Source: an uncultured Bacteroidales bacterium (GTDB lineage Bacteria; Bacteroidota; Bacteroidia; Bacteroidales; Paludibacteraceae). Taken from it: a stretch of DNA of 64,000 nt. The translations under genes were made by a program, and so were the position numbers. The stretch is from the NCBI GenBank assembly GCA_900316995.1, contig ONEZ01000009.1, forward strand, positions 1 to 64,000, in the 5' to 3' direction. Positions 7,772 through 16,056 of this stretch are shown one piece after another (the first letter of the stretch is position 1; each line of letters starts with the position of its first letter). The notes under the pieces were generated by a model, which saw only the letters and a list, made by a program, of their open reading frames with translations, was not told where the DNA came from and did not search any database.

Positions 7772-9574
7772 TTAATTCTTGTTTAGGAAGATTCTGAAGT
7801 AGTGGAGTTTATTGGCATCGCCGTGGGCGGTGACTACACACATAATGTACATACCATCTTCAATTGAAAGTTCCCAATGCCTTAAAGACGCATCTAACTC
7901 ACATACTTTTCTACCACTCAAATCCAATAAATACACCTCTGATACTTGTTCCGCTCCTGCAAGGTTTACATCGCCACGGGTGGGGTTAGGGTAAACGTAC
8001 ACTCCACTGTCTGAATCTTCAAGCATTTCACTTGCGCCTGTAGTACCCCAATAAGTGTCAAGCCACTCCATTCTCTCTCTCAGATAATCAAGGGCTTCTT
8101 GTTTGGTGGTTTCCACACCACGGTTTCCATACTGTGGCCAGCGGTTGCAATCACAAGCCGCAGCTGATTTTATCTGAGAGATAAAGGCATCAGCTTTCTC
8201 TTTCAGGCGTGGGTACAGTACGCCCCGCACTTCAAGCCAGCGTTTGGCAGCCTGCTCTTGAAAAGCAGGAGTCTGAGCCAGGTCATCTATCCACACATCG
8301 CCCCAGAGCGGGCTGTCATAGATATGGTCTGACCAGCCGAGCGACGAGCCAAAATCCCAAACAGGGCCAAACACAAGTTTTGTGTCTGTGCCACGCTCCT
8401 TGTGCATATAACAACTGCCGTGGAATGCCTCATGATTTCCCATCACTTCATTAACAAGGTAGAAATTAACAAGAGATTCTAAATCTATATACTTCTGCCA
8501 GTCCGCCTTGTCTTGTATGGCTTTGTTTGTATTATACAGGTAGTTCTCCATGTACTGATACTGCTCCTCTGACATAACCTCAGGCGATTTTGACGTTACA
8601 AGCAGCCAGTCATCACCTTTCTCTTTCATCTGGAACTGAACGCTTTTATCTTCCCAGTAGTTATCAATTTCAAGTAGCCATCCGCCTGTAATATTGTACG
8701 GGTCTGTCTCCTCTTCTGCCTGCTCCGTTATGTTCACACGGTCTTTATCAATGCGAATCTGCTCCGTGAGGAAGTATATACCCTTGTAGTCACCGTTTAT
8801 GAAGAGTTCAAGCGGCTCCTGCGCCGGCGTGTATTCAAGCCCGAACAAACGGCTGCATTCAAAGCCCAGGGTATTGCGCAGGAAAGCGAACTTGTCATCA
8901 GCATGAGCAAGCAGTGTGAAATGCTTGCTCTTATTCATTCCAAGCAGTGAGTTTTTAGCCTTGAGTTTGAGGCGGTACGGCTTCTTGTCAAACCCTGTCC
9001 ATGTGTAGTTGCCACGCCCCTTAATCTGGGTCTCTATCATTGCCTCAGGGCTGCCTAATGATTCATACGCCTCAGTATTCTCCGCATCGATGTAGAAACT
9101 GGCGCTTAAATAAACATCCTTTGATGTTATATCAGCCCCGTTTTCTGTAAAGATGTACATCACCGGCAGTGTCCCCGATGCAGGCGTACAGTGCTCTGTG
9201 GTTTCTGTTTCTGCCGTTTGCACTGATATGCCCCTTGTACTGAGTTTAACGGTTACTTTTGAGGGCTTGGATATGGTGAATATTATATTATTGTCCTGAT
9301 TTGTGGAGCACTCTATGCTGTTTGCCACATCAAGCGATGTGTAGCCAATGCTGTTCCCCCATGAGCCTGTAGTTATTTTGAAGGCGTATGTTCCAGCCTG
9401 AAGATCTGCGGTATAGGTGTTATCATCCGCCATCCTGCACCCCGAAGGATTCCAAAACAATTCACAACACCACCCGTTTCCAGGGCGTCCGTCACCAGCA
9501 ATGTAGAAATCTATTGCCTGCATTGAAAGACAGAACCACACAAGTGGCAAAATAAACAGTAGTTTTCTTCTCAT
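7772..9574 (-). CDS. secreted CotH-kinase-fold protein with T9SS sorting tail
   Basis: 600 residues. A signal peptide (LLFILPLVWFCLSMQA) precedes a small beta domain (about 22-115) that resembles starch-binding/CBM-like modules in Bacteroidota. The CotH domain spans about 140-470: IKGRGNYTW, KKPYRLKLK, FLRNTLGFECSRLFGL, EPLELFINGDYKGIYFLTEQ and the typical GPVWDFGSSLGW near 400. The tail (VYVYPNPTRGDVNL, then strands) is a type IX secretion sorting signal. CotH-type proteins are atypical kinases in spores; the target here is unknown. Confidence 0.85.
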   Translation of the reverse strand: MRRKLLFILPLVWFCLSMQAIDFYIAGDGRPGNGWCCELFWNPSGCRMADDNTYTADLQAGTYAFKITTGSWGNSIGYTSLDVANSIECSTNQDNNIIFTISKPSKVTVKLSTRGISVQTAETETTEHCTPASGTLPVMYIFTENGADITSKDVYLSASFYIDAENTEAYESLGSPEAMIETQIKGRGNYTWTGFDKKPYRLKLKAKNSLLGMNKSKHFTLLAHADDKFAFLRNTLGFECSRLFGLEYTPAQEPLELFINGDYKGIYFLTEQIRIDKDRVNITEQAEEETDPYNITGGWLLEIDNYWEDKSVQFQMKEKGDDWLLVTSKSPEVMSEEQYQYMENYLYNTNKAIQDKADWQKYIDLESLVNFYLVNEVMGNHEAFHGSCYMHKERGTDTKLVFGPVWDFGSSLGWSDHIYDSPLWGDVWIDDLAQTPAFQEQAAKRWLEVRGVLYPRLKEKADAFISQIKSAAACDCNRWPQYGNRGVETTKQEALDYLRERMEWLDTYWGTTGASEMLEDSDSGVYVYPNPTRGDVNLAGAEQVSEVYLLDLSGRKVCELDASLRHWELSIEDGMYIMCVVTAHGDANKLHYFRIFLNKN

Positions 9575-9616
9575 AGTTATCTGATTTTAAGTTTAATTTC
9601 AAGTGTTGCGCCACTG

Positions 9617-9624
9617 CAAAGGTA
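9617..9624 (-). promoter_or_regulatory. minus-7 box of the CotH-type gene
   Basis: Minus strand reads TACCTTTG, 42 nt before the ATG, in the short gap after the convergent-order lipoprotein gene. No obvious minus-33. Confidence 0.55.
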
Positions 9625-9640
9625 GTGAAATTTTCATAGA

Positions 9641-10345
9641 TTATTGAGCATCGGTGTCTATTTGACTAACAGTGGATGTAAAGTATCTGTAAACTTCCCT
9701 AAGGCAGGGCTCCTTGCTCATGTCATTTGGGTTGGTGCCGGGCTGCCCTTGCGGCACATCAAGGCCTAATGCGCTGAAGATATTGGTCCAGAAGGCTGGC
9801 ATGTTGCCGTTAGGGTCAAGGAAATTCATAGGTCTGGCGGTGAATATATGGGAGCCGTCAGGGCGTAGGAAACACTCATAAACAAGCTCTGAGCAATACT
9901 TCTTACCAGGGGTGGGCATGAATGTCCAGTTATAGCCCTGTCCAAGGCACTCCTTTACACGCTGGACTGAAAGTTCCATTGGAATATCCTCTGTTATGCG
10001 CTTTATAACAGCAGCCACACCTCTGTTTTCCCTGCGTAGTGGTTTTATGTACTCATAGTACGGAGTCTCTGACACTCCGTGTTTGGCTGTGGCTTCTATA
10101 ACGCTGGCAACGCCGTCATCCACGGCTATTACGGCCACGTGTACAAACTGCAGCTCGTCTGTCTGCGCTGTGGCTGTGGCTATTGCGTCTGAGAATTCAG
10201 ACTCATCGGCGGTAAGAAATATAAGGTCTCCGTTACATGGAACGTAAGCCTCTGTGATTACGGAGGTCTCTTCAACTCCGGATGGGGTGCAGCTAACTGC
10301 TACAAAGACAACTGCAAAATATAATAATAGGACTGCTTTTCTCAT
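9641..10345 (-). CDS. YiiX/YebB-like permuted papain-fold cysteine hydrolase lipoprotein
   Basis: A lipoprotein signal ends at Cys19 (FVAVSC). The domain begins with CNGDLIFLTAD, then the His-containing strand FVHVAVIAVDDG and, near residue 150, the Cys motif GKKYCSELVYECF. This order (His before Cys) is that of circularly permuted NlpC/P60 (YiiX-type) amidases or lipases that act on cell-wall or lipid amide/ester bonds. Location is likely the periplasmic face of a membrane. Transcription would start from TAATTTTG upstream. Confidence 0.8.
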   Translation of the reverse strand: MRKAVLLLYFAVVFVAVSCTPSGVEETSVITEAYVPCNGDLIFLTADESEFSDAIATATAQTDELQFVHVAVIAVDDGVASVIEATAKHGVSETPYYEYIKPLRRENRGVAAVIKRITEDIPMELSVQRVKECLGQGYNWTFMPTPGKKYCSELVYECFLRPDGSHIFTARPMNFLDPNGNMPAFWTNIFSALGLDVPQGQPGTNPNDMSKEPCLREVYRYFTSTVSQIDTDAQ

Positions 10346-10378
10346 GATTGTGCATTGATTTTTATCTTACATGGTGCG

Positions 10379-10386
10379 CAAAATTA
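10379..10386 (-). promoter_or_regulatory. minus-7 box of the YiiX-like lipoprotein gene
   Basis: Minus strand TAATTTTG, 34 nt before the ATG at 10345. Matches TAnnTTTG. Confidence 0.5.
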
Positions 10387-10546
10387 ATAATAAGTCCCAA
10401 TTTTTGTAACATGATTGTATAAAAAATGCTCATGTATGTTAAAATATTTAACACTATCTTAAATTCAGGCACTATCTATTTCGTTGTAATTTTGGGAAAC
10501 AGCTGCCGGTGAAACCACAAGATATTACCTGCCAAATTATGAGGAG

Positions 10547-11746
10547 GTGATAACCCCGCTTGGCGCATCTGAGAAAATTCACTACCTTTGCGGAGGTGCC
10601 GTGATGGTGGAGAAAGGCGGGCAGTGGAACCTTTATTACTGTTACGGCGACCGACTTGGCTCTATAGTTGCTGTTACAGATAAAGAAGGGAATGTGCTGG
10701 AGCGGTACGCATACACACCATGGGGAGAGAGGCGAGACCCATCAGATTGGACAAAGCCAGATGGCAGAACAGAGTTCTTTAACAACAGAGGTTTTACAGG
10801 GCACGAACACCTGGATACATTTAACCTGATTGATATGGGTGGCCGCATGTATGACCCTATGTTAGGTACGTTCCTCAGCATAGACCCGTACATTCAGGCT
10901 CCTGACAGATGGCTGAACTATAACAGGTATCTGTACTGCTACGGCAATCCGCTAAGTTATACTGACCCAAGCGGAGAAAACCCGTTTGCAATATTTGGCG
11001 CCGCAGTATTAATTAGCACTGTAGTTGGTGCTGCTATGGCTACCTACACAGGCCTGCAACAAGGTCTTGTTGGCGAAAAACTTGTAAACCACATATTGCT
11101 TGGTGGAGCAATTGGCGCTGTTTGTGGTGCGGCTGGAGGTGCTGTAGGATGTGGTGTTAGTGCTGCTTTGGGTAAGGTTGTGGCAGCCTCATTCGTAGGT
11201 GCAGGGACGATTGGTGCCGCATCAGGTGCAACCGCTGGTTTCTTGAATGGTTCAATATCAACGTGGATAAATGGTGGAAGTTTTGGCGAAGGAATTTTAG
11301 CAGGGTTAGAGGCTGGTGCGTATGGCGCAATGTCAGGCTTTGTGTTGGGAGGATTAACGCAGGGTATAACTAACCATCTTCAAGGTAAGAACTTCTGGAC
11401 CGGCAAGGCGATTGCACCAGTGCCTCAAACCTCGAATTCTGCTTCAAGTGCTGCAAGCCAGTCGGCTGACATGACGCTGGATGAGTATGAGGCACAATAT
11501 AACGAGACAAACAGGATTCAAGTAAAAGATTACCATCCACGTCTAAGCAACAAAACATATACATATCACAACTTCCCCAGGATGATTGAAGATAAGGTTA
11601 TTAAATACGGAATACCATCACAAAGAATTAATGATGCAGCGTACTGGTTTGAATATAATGGTTCTGTAAACGGTGTTGATGGTTTCTTTACTATTGGTAT
11701 AAATAAAGATGGAGTTTTGTTTCACAGATGCTTTTATCCAAAATAA
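10547..11746 (+). CDS. N-terminally truncated Rhs protein: core end plus C-terminal toxin tip 1
   Basis: The frame is open from 10490, and RYYLPNYEE just upstream of the GTG is Rhs repeat sequence, so the gene is a fragment of a large Rhs/YD-repeat toxin. Residues 1-145 hold the Rhs core end: KIHYLCGGAVMVE, YYCYGDRLGSIVAVTD and the hallmark GRMYDPMLGTFLSIDPY...NRYLYCYGNP. A Gly/Ala-rich hydrophobic segment (about 147-285) follows, then the linker NFWTGK...QSADMTLDEY and a unique 85-residue tip (YHNFPRMIEDKVIKYG, SQRINDAAYWFEYNG, VLFHRCFYPK), presumably the toxin. The toxin activity is not recognised. Its immunity gene starts 3 nt after the stop. Confidence 0.85.
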   Translation: MITPLGASEKIHYLCGGAVMVEKGGQWNLYYCYGDRLGSIVAVTDKEGNVLERYAYTPWGERRDPSDWTKPDGRTEFFNNRGFTGHEHLDTFNLIDMGGRMYDPMLGTFLSIDPYIQAPDRWLNYNRYLYCYGNPLSYTDPSGENPFAIFGAAVLISTVVGAAMATYTGLQQGLVGEKLVNHILLGGAIGAVCGAAGGAVGCGVSAALGKVVAASFVGAGTIGAASGATAGFLNGSISTWINGGSFGEGILAGLEAGAYGAMSGFVLGGLTQGITNHLQGKNFWTGKAIAPVPQTSNSASSAASQSADMTLDEYEAQYNETNRIQVKDYHPRLSNKTYTYHNFPRMIEDKVIKYGIPSQRINDAAYWFEYNGSVNGVDGFFTIGINKDGVLFHRCFYPK

Positions 11747-11749
11747 GAG

Positions 11750-12157
11750 ATGGAAAATATAATTTTATACGACAAGCAAGCCAATCCAATTATAACATTT
11801 TCTGATTTTAATGTGTTGGATGATGCAAATCAGTTTATAAGCACGGCTATAACAATAAGCTACAACATATTTCATTTAAATACAAGCATAGACATTGAAA
11901 GAGCTGATTTGGAAGGGTTAGCAAGTTCTTTGCGGAAAATATATAATCGTAAATGTTCAAAATGCTATTTTCAACCTATAGAAAAATTATTGGATATTGA
12001 AATGCAATATCTAGAATGCGGTTCTATCTGTGTCAATGTGGTTGTGAGAGATTCCTCTTATACTGGAGAGTTAAGATTGTCTTTTCAGACAGACCAAACG
12101 TTTATTCCATCTTTAATTGATGAAATAGAGCGAGTATTAAATATGCTTAAAATCTAA
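11750..12157 (+). CDS. putative immunity protein for Rhs tip 1
   Basis: 135 residues, no signal peptide or membrane segment, 3 nt after the Rhs stop, which is the standard position of the cognate immunity gene. It resembles WapI-like small immunity folds in size and pattern (ITISYNIFHLNTSIDIERADLEGLASSLRKIY, then a C-terminal strand-helix GELRLSFQTDQ...LIDEIERVL), and shares this layout with the 149-residue protein at 13934. Function is inferred from position. Confidence 0.6.
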   Translation: MENIILYDKQANPIITFSDFNVLDDANQFISTAITISYNIFHLNTSIDIERADLEGLASSLRKIYNRKCSKCYFQPIEKLLDIEMQYLECGSICVNVVVRDSSYTGELRLSFQTDQTFIPSLIDEIERVLNMLKI

Positions 12158-12273
12158 ACTATTTTTATTTACAACATTAAAAGTTTGTAATACTTTTTAC
12201 AATAATTCCACTTGCTGTAAGTATAATGCTATCAAAGTGATTTGAAATACATTTTGTTGTCATTACGGTAATT

Positions 12274-12477
12274 ATGGAAAAGAAAAGAATGCTAAAATAC
12301 GCTGTCATTGTCATTATAGAAACAACGCTATCAGTGGGGTTGTTGTACAAATTCCCATTTCTTGGAAGACCTCCATTAGGTAATAAGGAATTACCTTTTG
12401 CAATTATTATCTCAATAATTGTATTTTCTGCGGGGGCTTTTATTGATTGGCTAACGAGCAATGAACGCAAAGATTAA
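12274..12477 (+). CDS. 67-residue two-helix membrane protein with GRPPL loop (copy 1)
   Basis: Two hydrophobic helices (YAVIVIIETTLSVGLLY and FAIIISIIVFSAGAFIDWL) flank a short loop FPFLGRPPLGNKELP; the tail is charged. It is nearly identical in layout and close in DNA sequence to the gene at 16043. Here no toxin tip precedes it, so it looks like a leftover of a displaced tip module. A role as membrane immunity protein is an inference. Confidence 0.65.
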   Translation: MEKKRMLKYAVIVIIETTLSVGLLYKFPFLGRPPLGNKELPFAIIISIIVFSAGAFIDWLTSNERKD

Positions 12478-12812
12478 AGGATGGAAGGACGGCTTTCTTT
12501 ATTGCCTCCGGAGCTATCATTTGTGGTGCGACACAGGGAATCTCAAATGTATATCATGGCAGGAATTTCTGGACCGGCAAGCCAAGTGTTTCAGCGGCGT
12601 CAGTAGCAAACTCAACATCGAGCATGGCAAACCAGCCTGCTGACATGACGCTGGATGAGTATGCGGCAAGATATTCAGACAACCCTAATAATTTGCCTGT
12701 GAAATACTACCCTGAGAAAAATGTTTTTTCAGAATCCTCAATATACGACGAATATCTAATGCCCATTAATTACCAATATTTGAAAAGTCATGGATTTATA
12801 ATAAATTTCTAA
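12465..12812 (+). pseudogene. orphan Rhs C-terminal fragment, tip 2
   Basis: No Rhs core is present. The frame opens at 12465 and reads GAIICGATQGISN, GRNFWTGK, NQPADMTLDEY, which matches the end of the hydrophobic segment and the linker of the Rhs gene at 10547 (GGLTQGITN, GKNFWTGK, SQSADMTLDEY). A different, short tip follows (about 50 residues, NLPVKYYPEKNVF...HGFIINF). The only internal ATG in frame is at 12624 in the linker. This is a displaced tip that could rejoin the core by recombination. Confidence 0.75.
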
Positions 12813-12813
12813 A

Positions 12814-13563
12814 ATGAATTTGATAGAATTGCAACAACGATTGGATGCGCTGAATGTTCATAATGCATTATATAGTATAGATACGATAGAAAAGCCCAAT
12901 GCCTATCATATTTCTTCATATAATGGATTATATGATGTGTATTTTTGTGATGAAAGAGGTAATAGGGTGTATTTTGGAACTAACTTGGAATGCTCCAAAG
13001 CTTGTGATCTTATATTAAGTAAAATACAAGGTGAACTCGACTCTGCGAAAGAGTTTGACAAAATAAATCAACAGAATTTTCTTTTGTATAAAAAAAAGAT
13101 AGAAAACAATAGCACTCCCCGAGTGTTCGCAGTCAGTGGAGATGGAATCGCTATCGAAAAAGCCAAAGATGAGTCTATTGTTTATTCGGAGAATCAAACT
13201 GCTATTTTAGATGCTCGAGGAGTTAAGGGGACGTACCTTGTCAAGGATGGTATTGAACGAATTATGTCGGAGTCCTTTGGCACGAACATAGTGAATGTCA
13301 TATTGCCTATGTCGGTCAATAGAATAGAGTGTCGGGCTTTTTTTGCTTGCATAAATCTAAGGCAAATATTAATTCCAGATTCTATTATTTATTTTGGTCC
13401 GTATATTTTTGACAGTTGTTTTTCTCTTGAAAAGATATGGGTATGTGATGATAAACTGACAGATTATGTATCTGATAGATTTTTTGGTATGTATAAGAAA
13501 TTTTTCGTACCATATAAAAAGTCGGAATATGATACCATAGCGCAATCAATTATAGATGACTGA
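12814..13563 (+). CDS. putative immunity protein fused to a BspA-type LRR domain
   Basis: 249 residues, starting right after orphan tip 2. The first 80 residues (NALYSIDTIEKPNAYHISS, then VYFCDERGNRVYFG and a helix ACDLILSKI) resemble small immunity domains with a ...VYY.ERG motif associated with polymorphic toxins. Residues about 130-249 contain LRR_5/BspA-like units (GVKGTYLVKDGIERIMSESFG, VNVILPMSVNRIECRAFFAC, LRQILIPDSIIYFGPYIFDS). No signal peptide, so it should stay in the cytoplasm. The family naming is tentative. Confidence 0.6.
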   Translation: MNLIELQQRLDALNVHNALYSIDTIEKPNAYHISSYNGLYDVYFCDERGNRVYFGTNLECSKACDLILSKIQGELDSAKEFDKINQQNFLLYKKKIENNSTPRVFAVSGDGIAIEKAKDESIVYSENQTAILDARGVKGTYLVKDGIERIMSESFGTNIVNVILPMSVNRIECRAFFACINLRQILIPDSIIYFGPYIFDSCFSLEKIWVCDDKLTDYVSDRFFGMYKKFFVPYKKSEYDTIAQSIIDD

Positions 13564-13916
13564 TTTTTAGTAGCAGTACAGCAAACTCAGCATCAGGTAC
13601 GGCAAGCCAGCCGGCTGACATGACGTTGGATGAGTATGTTAGCCAGCATGATAAGTCTCCTGCAACACCAGTTGGACATAAGGACTTTGAGATTAAAGTT
13701 GTTGAAGGAACAAATAAAAGCACATACATAAACGGTAGAGAATATTCTGGACATGCATTAGACCGTATGCAAGGACGAGGATTATATCCTTCTGTAGTAG
13801 AAGATGCAACAGACAATGGAACAATGTCTTTGGGTAAAACACAGGGGACATATATATTCAACACTCGTACGATAAGTGTTGTGATAAATGAGAATGGCAA
13901 AGTTATAACGGTGTGA
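13560..13916 (+). pseudogene. orphan Rhs C-terminal fragment, tip 3 with RNase-like domain
   Basis: The frame opens inside the stop of the preceding gene and gives the Rhs linker TANSASGTASQPADMTLDEY, then a complete-looking tip: YSGHALDRMQGRGLYPSVVEDA...GTMSLGKTQGTYIFN...ISVVINENGKVITV. The GHA-x-x-RM-x-x-RG start and the VITV end resemble DUF4258-type/BECR-fold RNase toxins. The ATG at 13620 lies in the linker, so it could be translated alone. The candidate immunity gene begins 17 nt later. Confidence 0.7.
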
Positions 13917-13933
13917 CAAAAATAATTTATTAG

Positions 13934-14383
13934 ATGATGGAACATATAATTAAATGTGAGAAAATTAGATTTACACTATGTCTGACAGATTTTTGTAGTG
14001 AAGAAGGATGGTTTGATTCTCGTCTTGATATTAGCTATATAGACTCAAGCATGAATCTAAAATCATCACTAACATTATCGTTAAATATGTTGGATTGTAT
14101 TGAAACAGTTAAATCATTAAAAATACTGCTTGACGACATCTTTGATACAAAACGTTCTATCGTAGAAATTTCCACCTTAGAGAACAACATTCAGTTAAAA
14201 GGTTGGATCGTTCCGTCTGGATTTCACTGGGAGGGAGAAATACGGCAGTTAAATAGTAATCTATCCATCAATCTCTGTTTTGATTGTGATTATGAAACCT
14301 TAAATCAGTTGTATCAATTCTTAACTTATGTAATCAAACGTAATGACGATTATGTTAAAAATCATGGTCTTGACCTAAAATAA
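13934..14383 (+). CDS. putative immunity protein for Rhs tip 3
   Basis: 149 residues, soluble, beginning 17 nt after the RNase-like tip. Pattern of alternating strands (IRFTLCLTDFCSEEGWFDSRLDISYID, SIVEISTLENNIQLKGWIVPS) and a C-terminal helix resembles the immunity candidate at 11750. Two in-frame ATGs (13934, 13937) are possible starts. Function by position only. Confidence 0.55.
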   Translation: MMEHIIKCEKIRFTLCLTDFCSEEGWFDSRLDISYIDSSMNLKSSLTLSLNMLDCIETVKSLKILLDDIFDTKRSIVEISTLENNIQLKGWIVPSGFHWEGEIRQLNSNLSINLCFDCDYETLNQLYQFLTYVIKRNDDYVKNHGLDLK

Positions 14384-14422
14384 ATGATTTTATTGGTGTG
14401 CCCCAAACACGCAAAAACATAA

Positions 14423-14815
14423 TTCGGCATTGCACCACGCACATGGAAGGATGAACTCGGGGATTGGATGAGGGACTTTTTCAATTCGCATTCAGAAATT
14501 GTTCCGGCACAGAATTTAAAGCCATTGGCGGAGGGTATCGTACTCCTTCATCCATTTATTAATTTTACAAATGACGCTTTTATACTAACATTTAATCATG
14601 ATTTGTATTCATATAATGTTGGAGCATTTGACAAAGTCGTTGCTGTAGCTGATCTGCTTTCATTCGGAGTAATCAAAATAATTTCATCAACAAAAGATAT
14701 CATAAAATTGGGAACATATGCTCAACGAACCCAAAGGGCGGCATACCTAATTAATAAATTCACAACATCTTATTCTATAGGGATTACAATAAAAAACGGT
14801 TATGAAAGGGAATAA
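14423..14815 (+). pseudogene. orphan Rhs C-terminal fragment, tip 4 (pre-toxin-like)
   Basis: Frame open from 14423: FGIAPRTWKDELGDWMRDFFNSHSE, then PLAEGIVLLHPFINFTN, HDLYSYNVGAFDKVVAVADLLS and a terminal helix region. The middle part is similar in layout to PT-TG-type pre-toxin regions that precede many Rhs and WXG toxin tips, but with a degenerate TG motif. First ATG is 14468. It is about 60% alike to the frame at 15670 and overlaps the next small membrane gene by 14 nt, exactly as that copy does. Confidence 0.6.
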
Positions 14816-15002
14816 GAAGAAAATCATCATACAAACAGTTTTAATTTCTTTTATGTTTTCAATAATTCAAACAATTCTTCTCACTATCTTTGAGTGGAGA
14901 GGCAATCCACCAATTGACCAAGATGAATATATTCCAACCTTGCTTTCTTTTTGGGTGATTGATGCAATAGTATTATCGCTATCTTATTTGTTTCGCAAAT
15001 AG
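14802..15002 (+). CDS. 66-residue two-helix membrane protein with NPPID loop (copy 2)
   Basis: MKGNKKKIII leads into a hydrophobic helix (SFMFSIIQTILLTIF), a loop WRGNPPIDQDEYIP and a second helix ending SYLFRK. It shares the helix-loop(PP plus acidic)-helix plan with the genes at 12274, 16043 and 16316, and its N-terminus matches the 16316 copy best. Start overlaps the preceding tip by 14 nt. Likely immunity or accessory protein of the tip; not a known family to me. Confidence 0.6.
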   Translation: MKGNKKKIIIQTVLISFMFSIIQTILLTIFEWRGNPPIDQDEYIPTLLSFWVIDAIVLSLSYLFRK

Positions 15003-15169
15003 TTTGGGAGCAAGTTTTAGACGCAATATGGTTTATCGTTCCAATATTATTTGCTGGTACAATAATATCCTGCCCCTACGTATTGCTGGCGGGAGGTGTA
15101 TACCTAATAACAGATATTGGATCACAATTTAATACAGGCAGTAGTTTGACTGAATATTTATTTGATTGA
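15002..15169 (+). pseudogene. toxin-tail remnant ending TGSSLTEYLFD
   Basis: An open frame directly after the small membrane gene encodes a hydrophobic stretch (VPILFAGTIISCPYVLLAGGVYLI) and the tail GSQFNTGSSLTEYLFD. A matching tail (TGKSLTENLFD) lies at about 16546-16588 in the second repeat unit. Both directly precede the IFYYxY-type membrane protein, so they look like the ends of lost toxin tips. No start codon of its own. Confidence 0.45.
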
Positions 15170-15173
15170 AAAA

Positions 15174-15560
15174 ATGTACAGCTATATTTTCTATTACATA
15201 TACACTTTATTGAAGAAAACAAAGCCAGGAACGGGAGTGGCAGATACTTGCTTATATTTATGGTTGTTAATAATGATACACGTTTCGTTTCTTTCAATCC
15301 TGTCTATGCAGTTCTTCAATGTTGATATTTTATTTTTCTTAGATGTTTCAGGCCCATATCTCATAAGGAAATACAAACTTATTCCATATGCAGTAGTCTC
15401 GTATATTGCTTGTTACGCTTATTTCAAATGGCGTTTCCCTAAAATAAAGCAGAAGTTCTCTGCATATACAGATAAAGAGATTCTATGCTGGAAGAATCAT
15501 GTCTTTGTTATACTAATTACACTAATACCATTTGTGGTAAGTATTATATTATCACGGTAA
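15174..15560 (+). CDS. putative membrane immunity protein of an Rhs module
   Basis: 128 residues (132 from an alternative TTG at 15162). Begins MYSYIFYYIYTLLKK, then three hydrophobic helices (LYLWLLIMIHVSFLSILSM, IPYAVVSYIACYAYF, VFVILITLIPFVVSIIL) and a basic loop FPKIKQKFSAYTDKE. Small three- to four-helix proteins starting with M-I-x-D-x-I-F-Y are common after Rhs/polymorphic toxins in Bacteroidales. A frameshifted copy lies at 16588. The gene is followed by a strong terminator. Confidence 0.6.
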   Translation: MYSYIFYYIYTLLKKTKPGTGVADTCLYLWLLIMIHVSFLSILSMQFFNVDILFFLDVSGPYLIRKYKLIPYAVVSYIACYAYFKWRFPKIKQKFSAYTDKEILCWKNHVFVILITLIPFVVSIILSR

Positions 15561-15564
15561 GGTC

Positions 15565-15594
15565 ACGGAACTCCACACGGGGTTCCGTTTTTTG
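15565..15594 (+). terminator. rho-independent terminator (repeat A)
   Basis: Stem ACGGAACTCC / GGGGTTCCGT with loop ACAC and a T-run. Located 5 nt after the stop of the membrane immunity gene. Confidence 0.8.
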
Positions 15595-15669
15595 TAACAT
15601 AAATTTAACAAAGCACGCCTTGTGTGTTAAAAAATTTAAGAAACAAGGCCTGTTTATGTTAAATTCTTT

Positions 15670-15698
15670 TTGCGGGCTGACACATATCACTACTTTTG
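15670..15698 (+). promoter_or_regulatory. promoter-like element inside Rhs-derived sequence (repeat A)
   Basis: TTG at 15670-15672, 18 nt spacer, TACTTTTG at 15691-15698. The minus-7 box is also the codons for Rhs residues HYFCG. Confidence 0.5.
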
Positions 15699-16056
15699 CG
15701 GAGACGCGGTGATGGTGGAAAGTGATTCCAGGATAATTACACCACGCACGTGGGAGGATGAACTCGGTGATTGGATGAGGGACTTTTTCAATTCGCATTC
15801 AGAAATAGTTTTCTCACAGAATTTTAAGCCACTGGCGGAAGGAGCAGTGCTAATTCATCCTGTCATAGGGTTAACAAACGACGTAATCACATTATCAACA
15901 GATAATGATATCTACGGGAATGATGTTAGTCCTTTAGACAAGGGAATCGCAATAGTTGACTTGCTTTCAACAAATGGGCTACTCGTTTTTCTGCGTTTAA
16001 AATTATTGGAGACGGCTACAATTATTGGTAACAACTACTTATATGAAGAAATATAG
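15670..16056 (+). pseudogene. Rhs core scrap joined to pre-toxin-like tip 5
   Basis: The frame begins with TYHYFCGDAVMVES, which matches HYLCGGAVMVEKG of the Rhs gene at 10547, then jumps directly to ITPRTWEDELGDWMRDFFNSHSE, the same tip start as at 14423. So about 100 residues of Rhs core have been deleted. The rest (PLAEGAVLIHP, NDIYGNDVSPLDKGIAIVDLLS) is pre-toxin-like and ends without a recognisable toxin domain. Possible TTG start at 15670; overlaps the next gene by 14 nt. Confidence 0.65.

Larger units (their letters stand above)
15411..15699 (+). repeat. direct repeat unit A (289 bp)
   Basis: Covers the last half of the membrane immunity gene, its terminator and a promoter-like Rhs remnant. 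Near-identical to 16788-17076, at an offset of 1377 bp; only a handful of substitutions are seen. Confidence 0.9.

Noticed and set aside
12461..12643. 60-codon frame MNAKIKGWKDGF...
   Set aside because: The neighbouring frame gives the Rhs linker sequence, so this one is a shadow.
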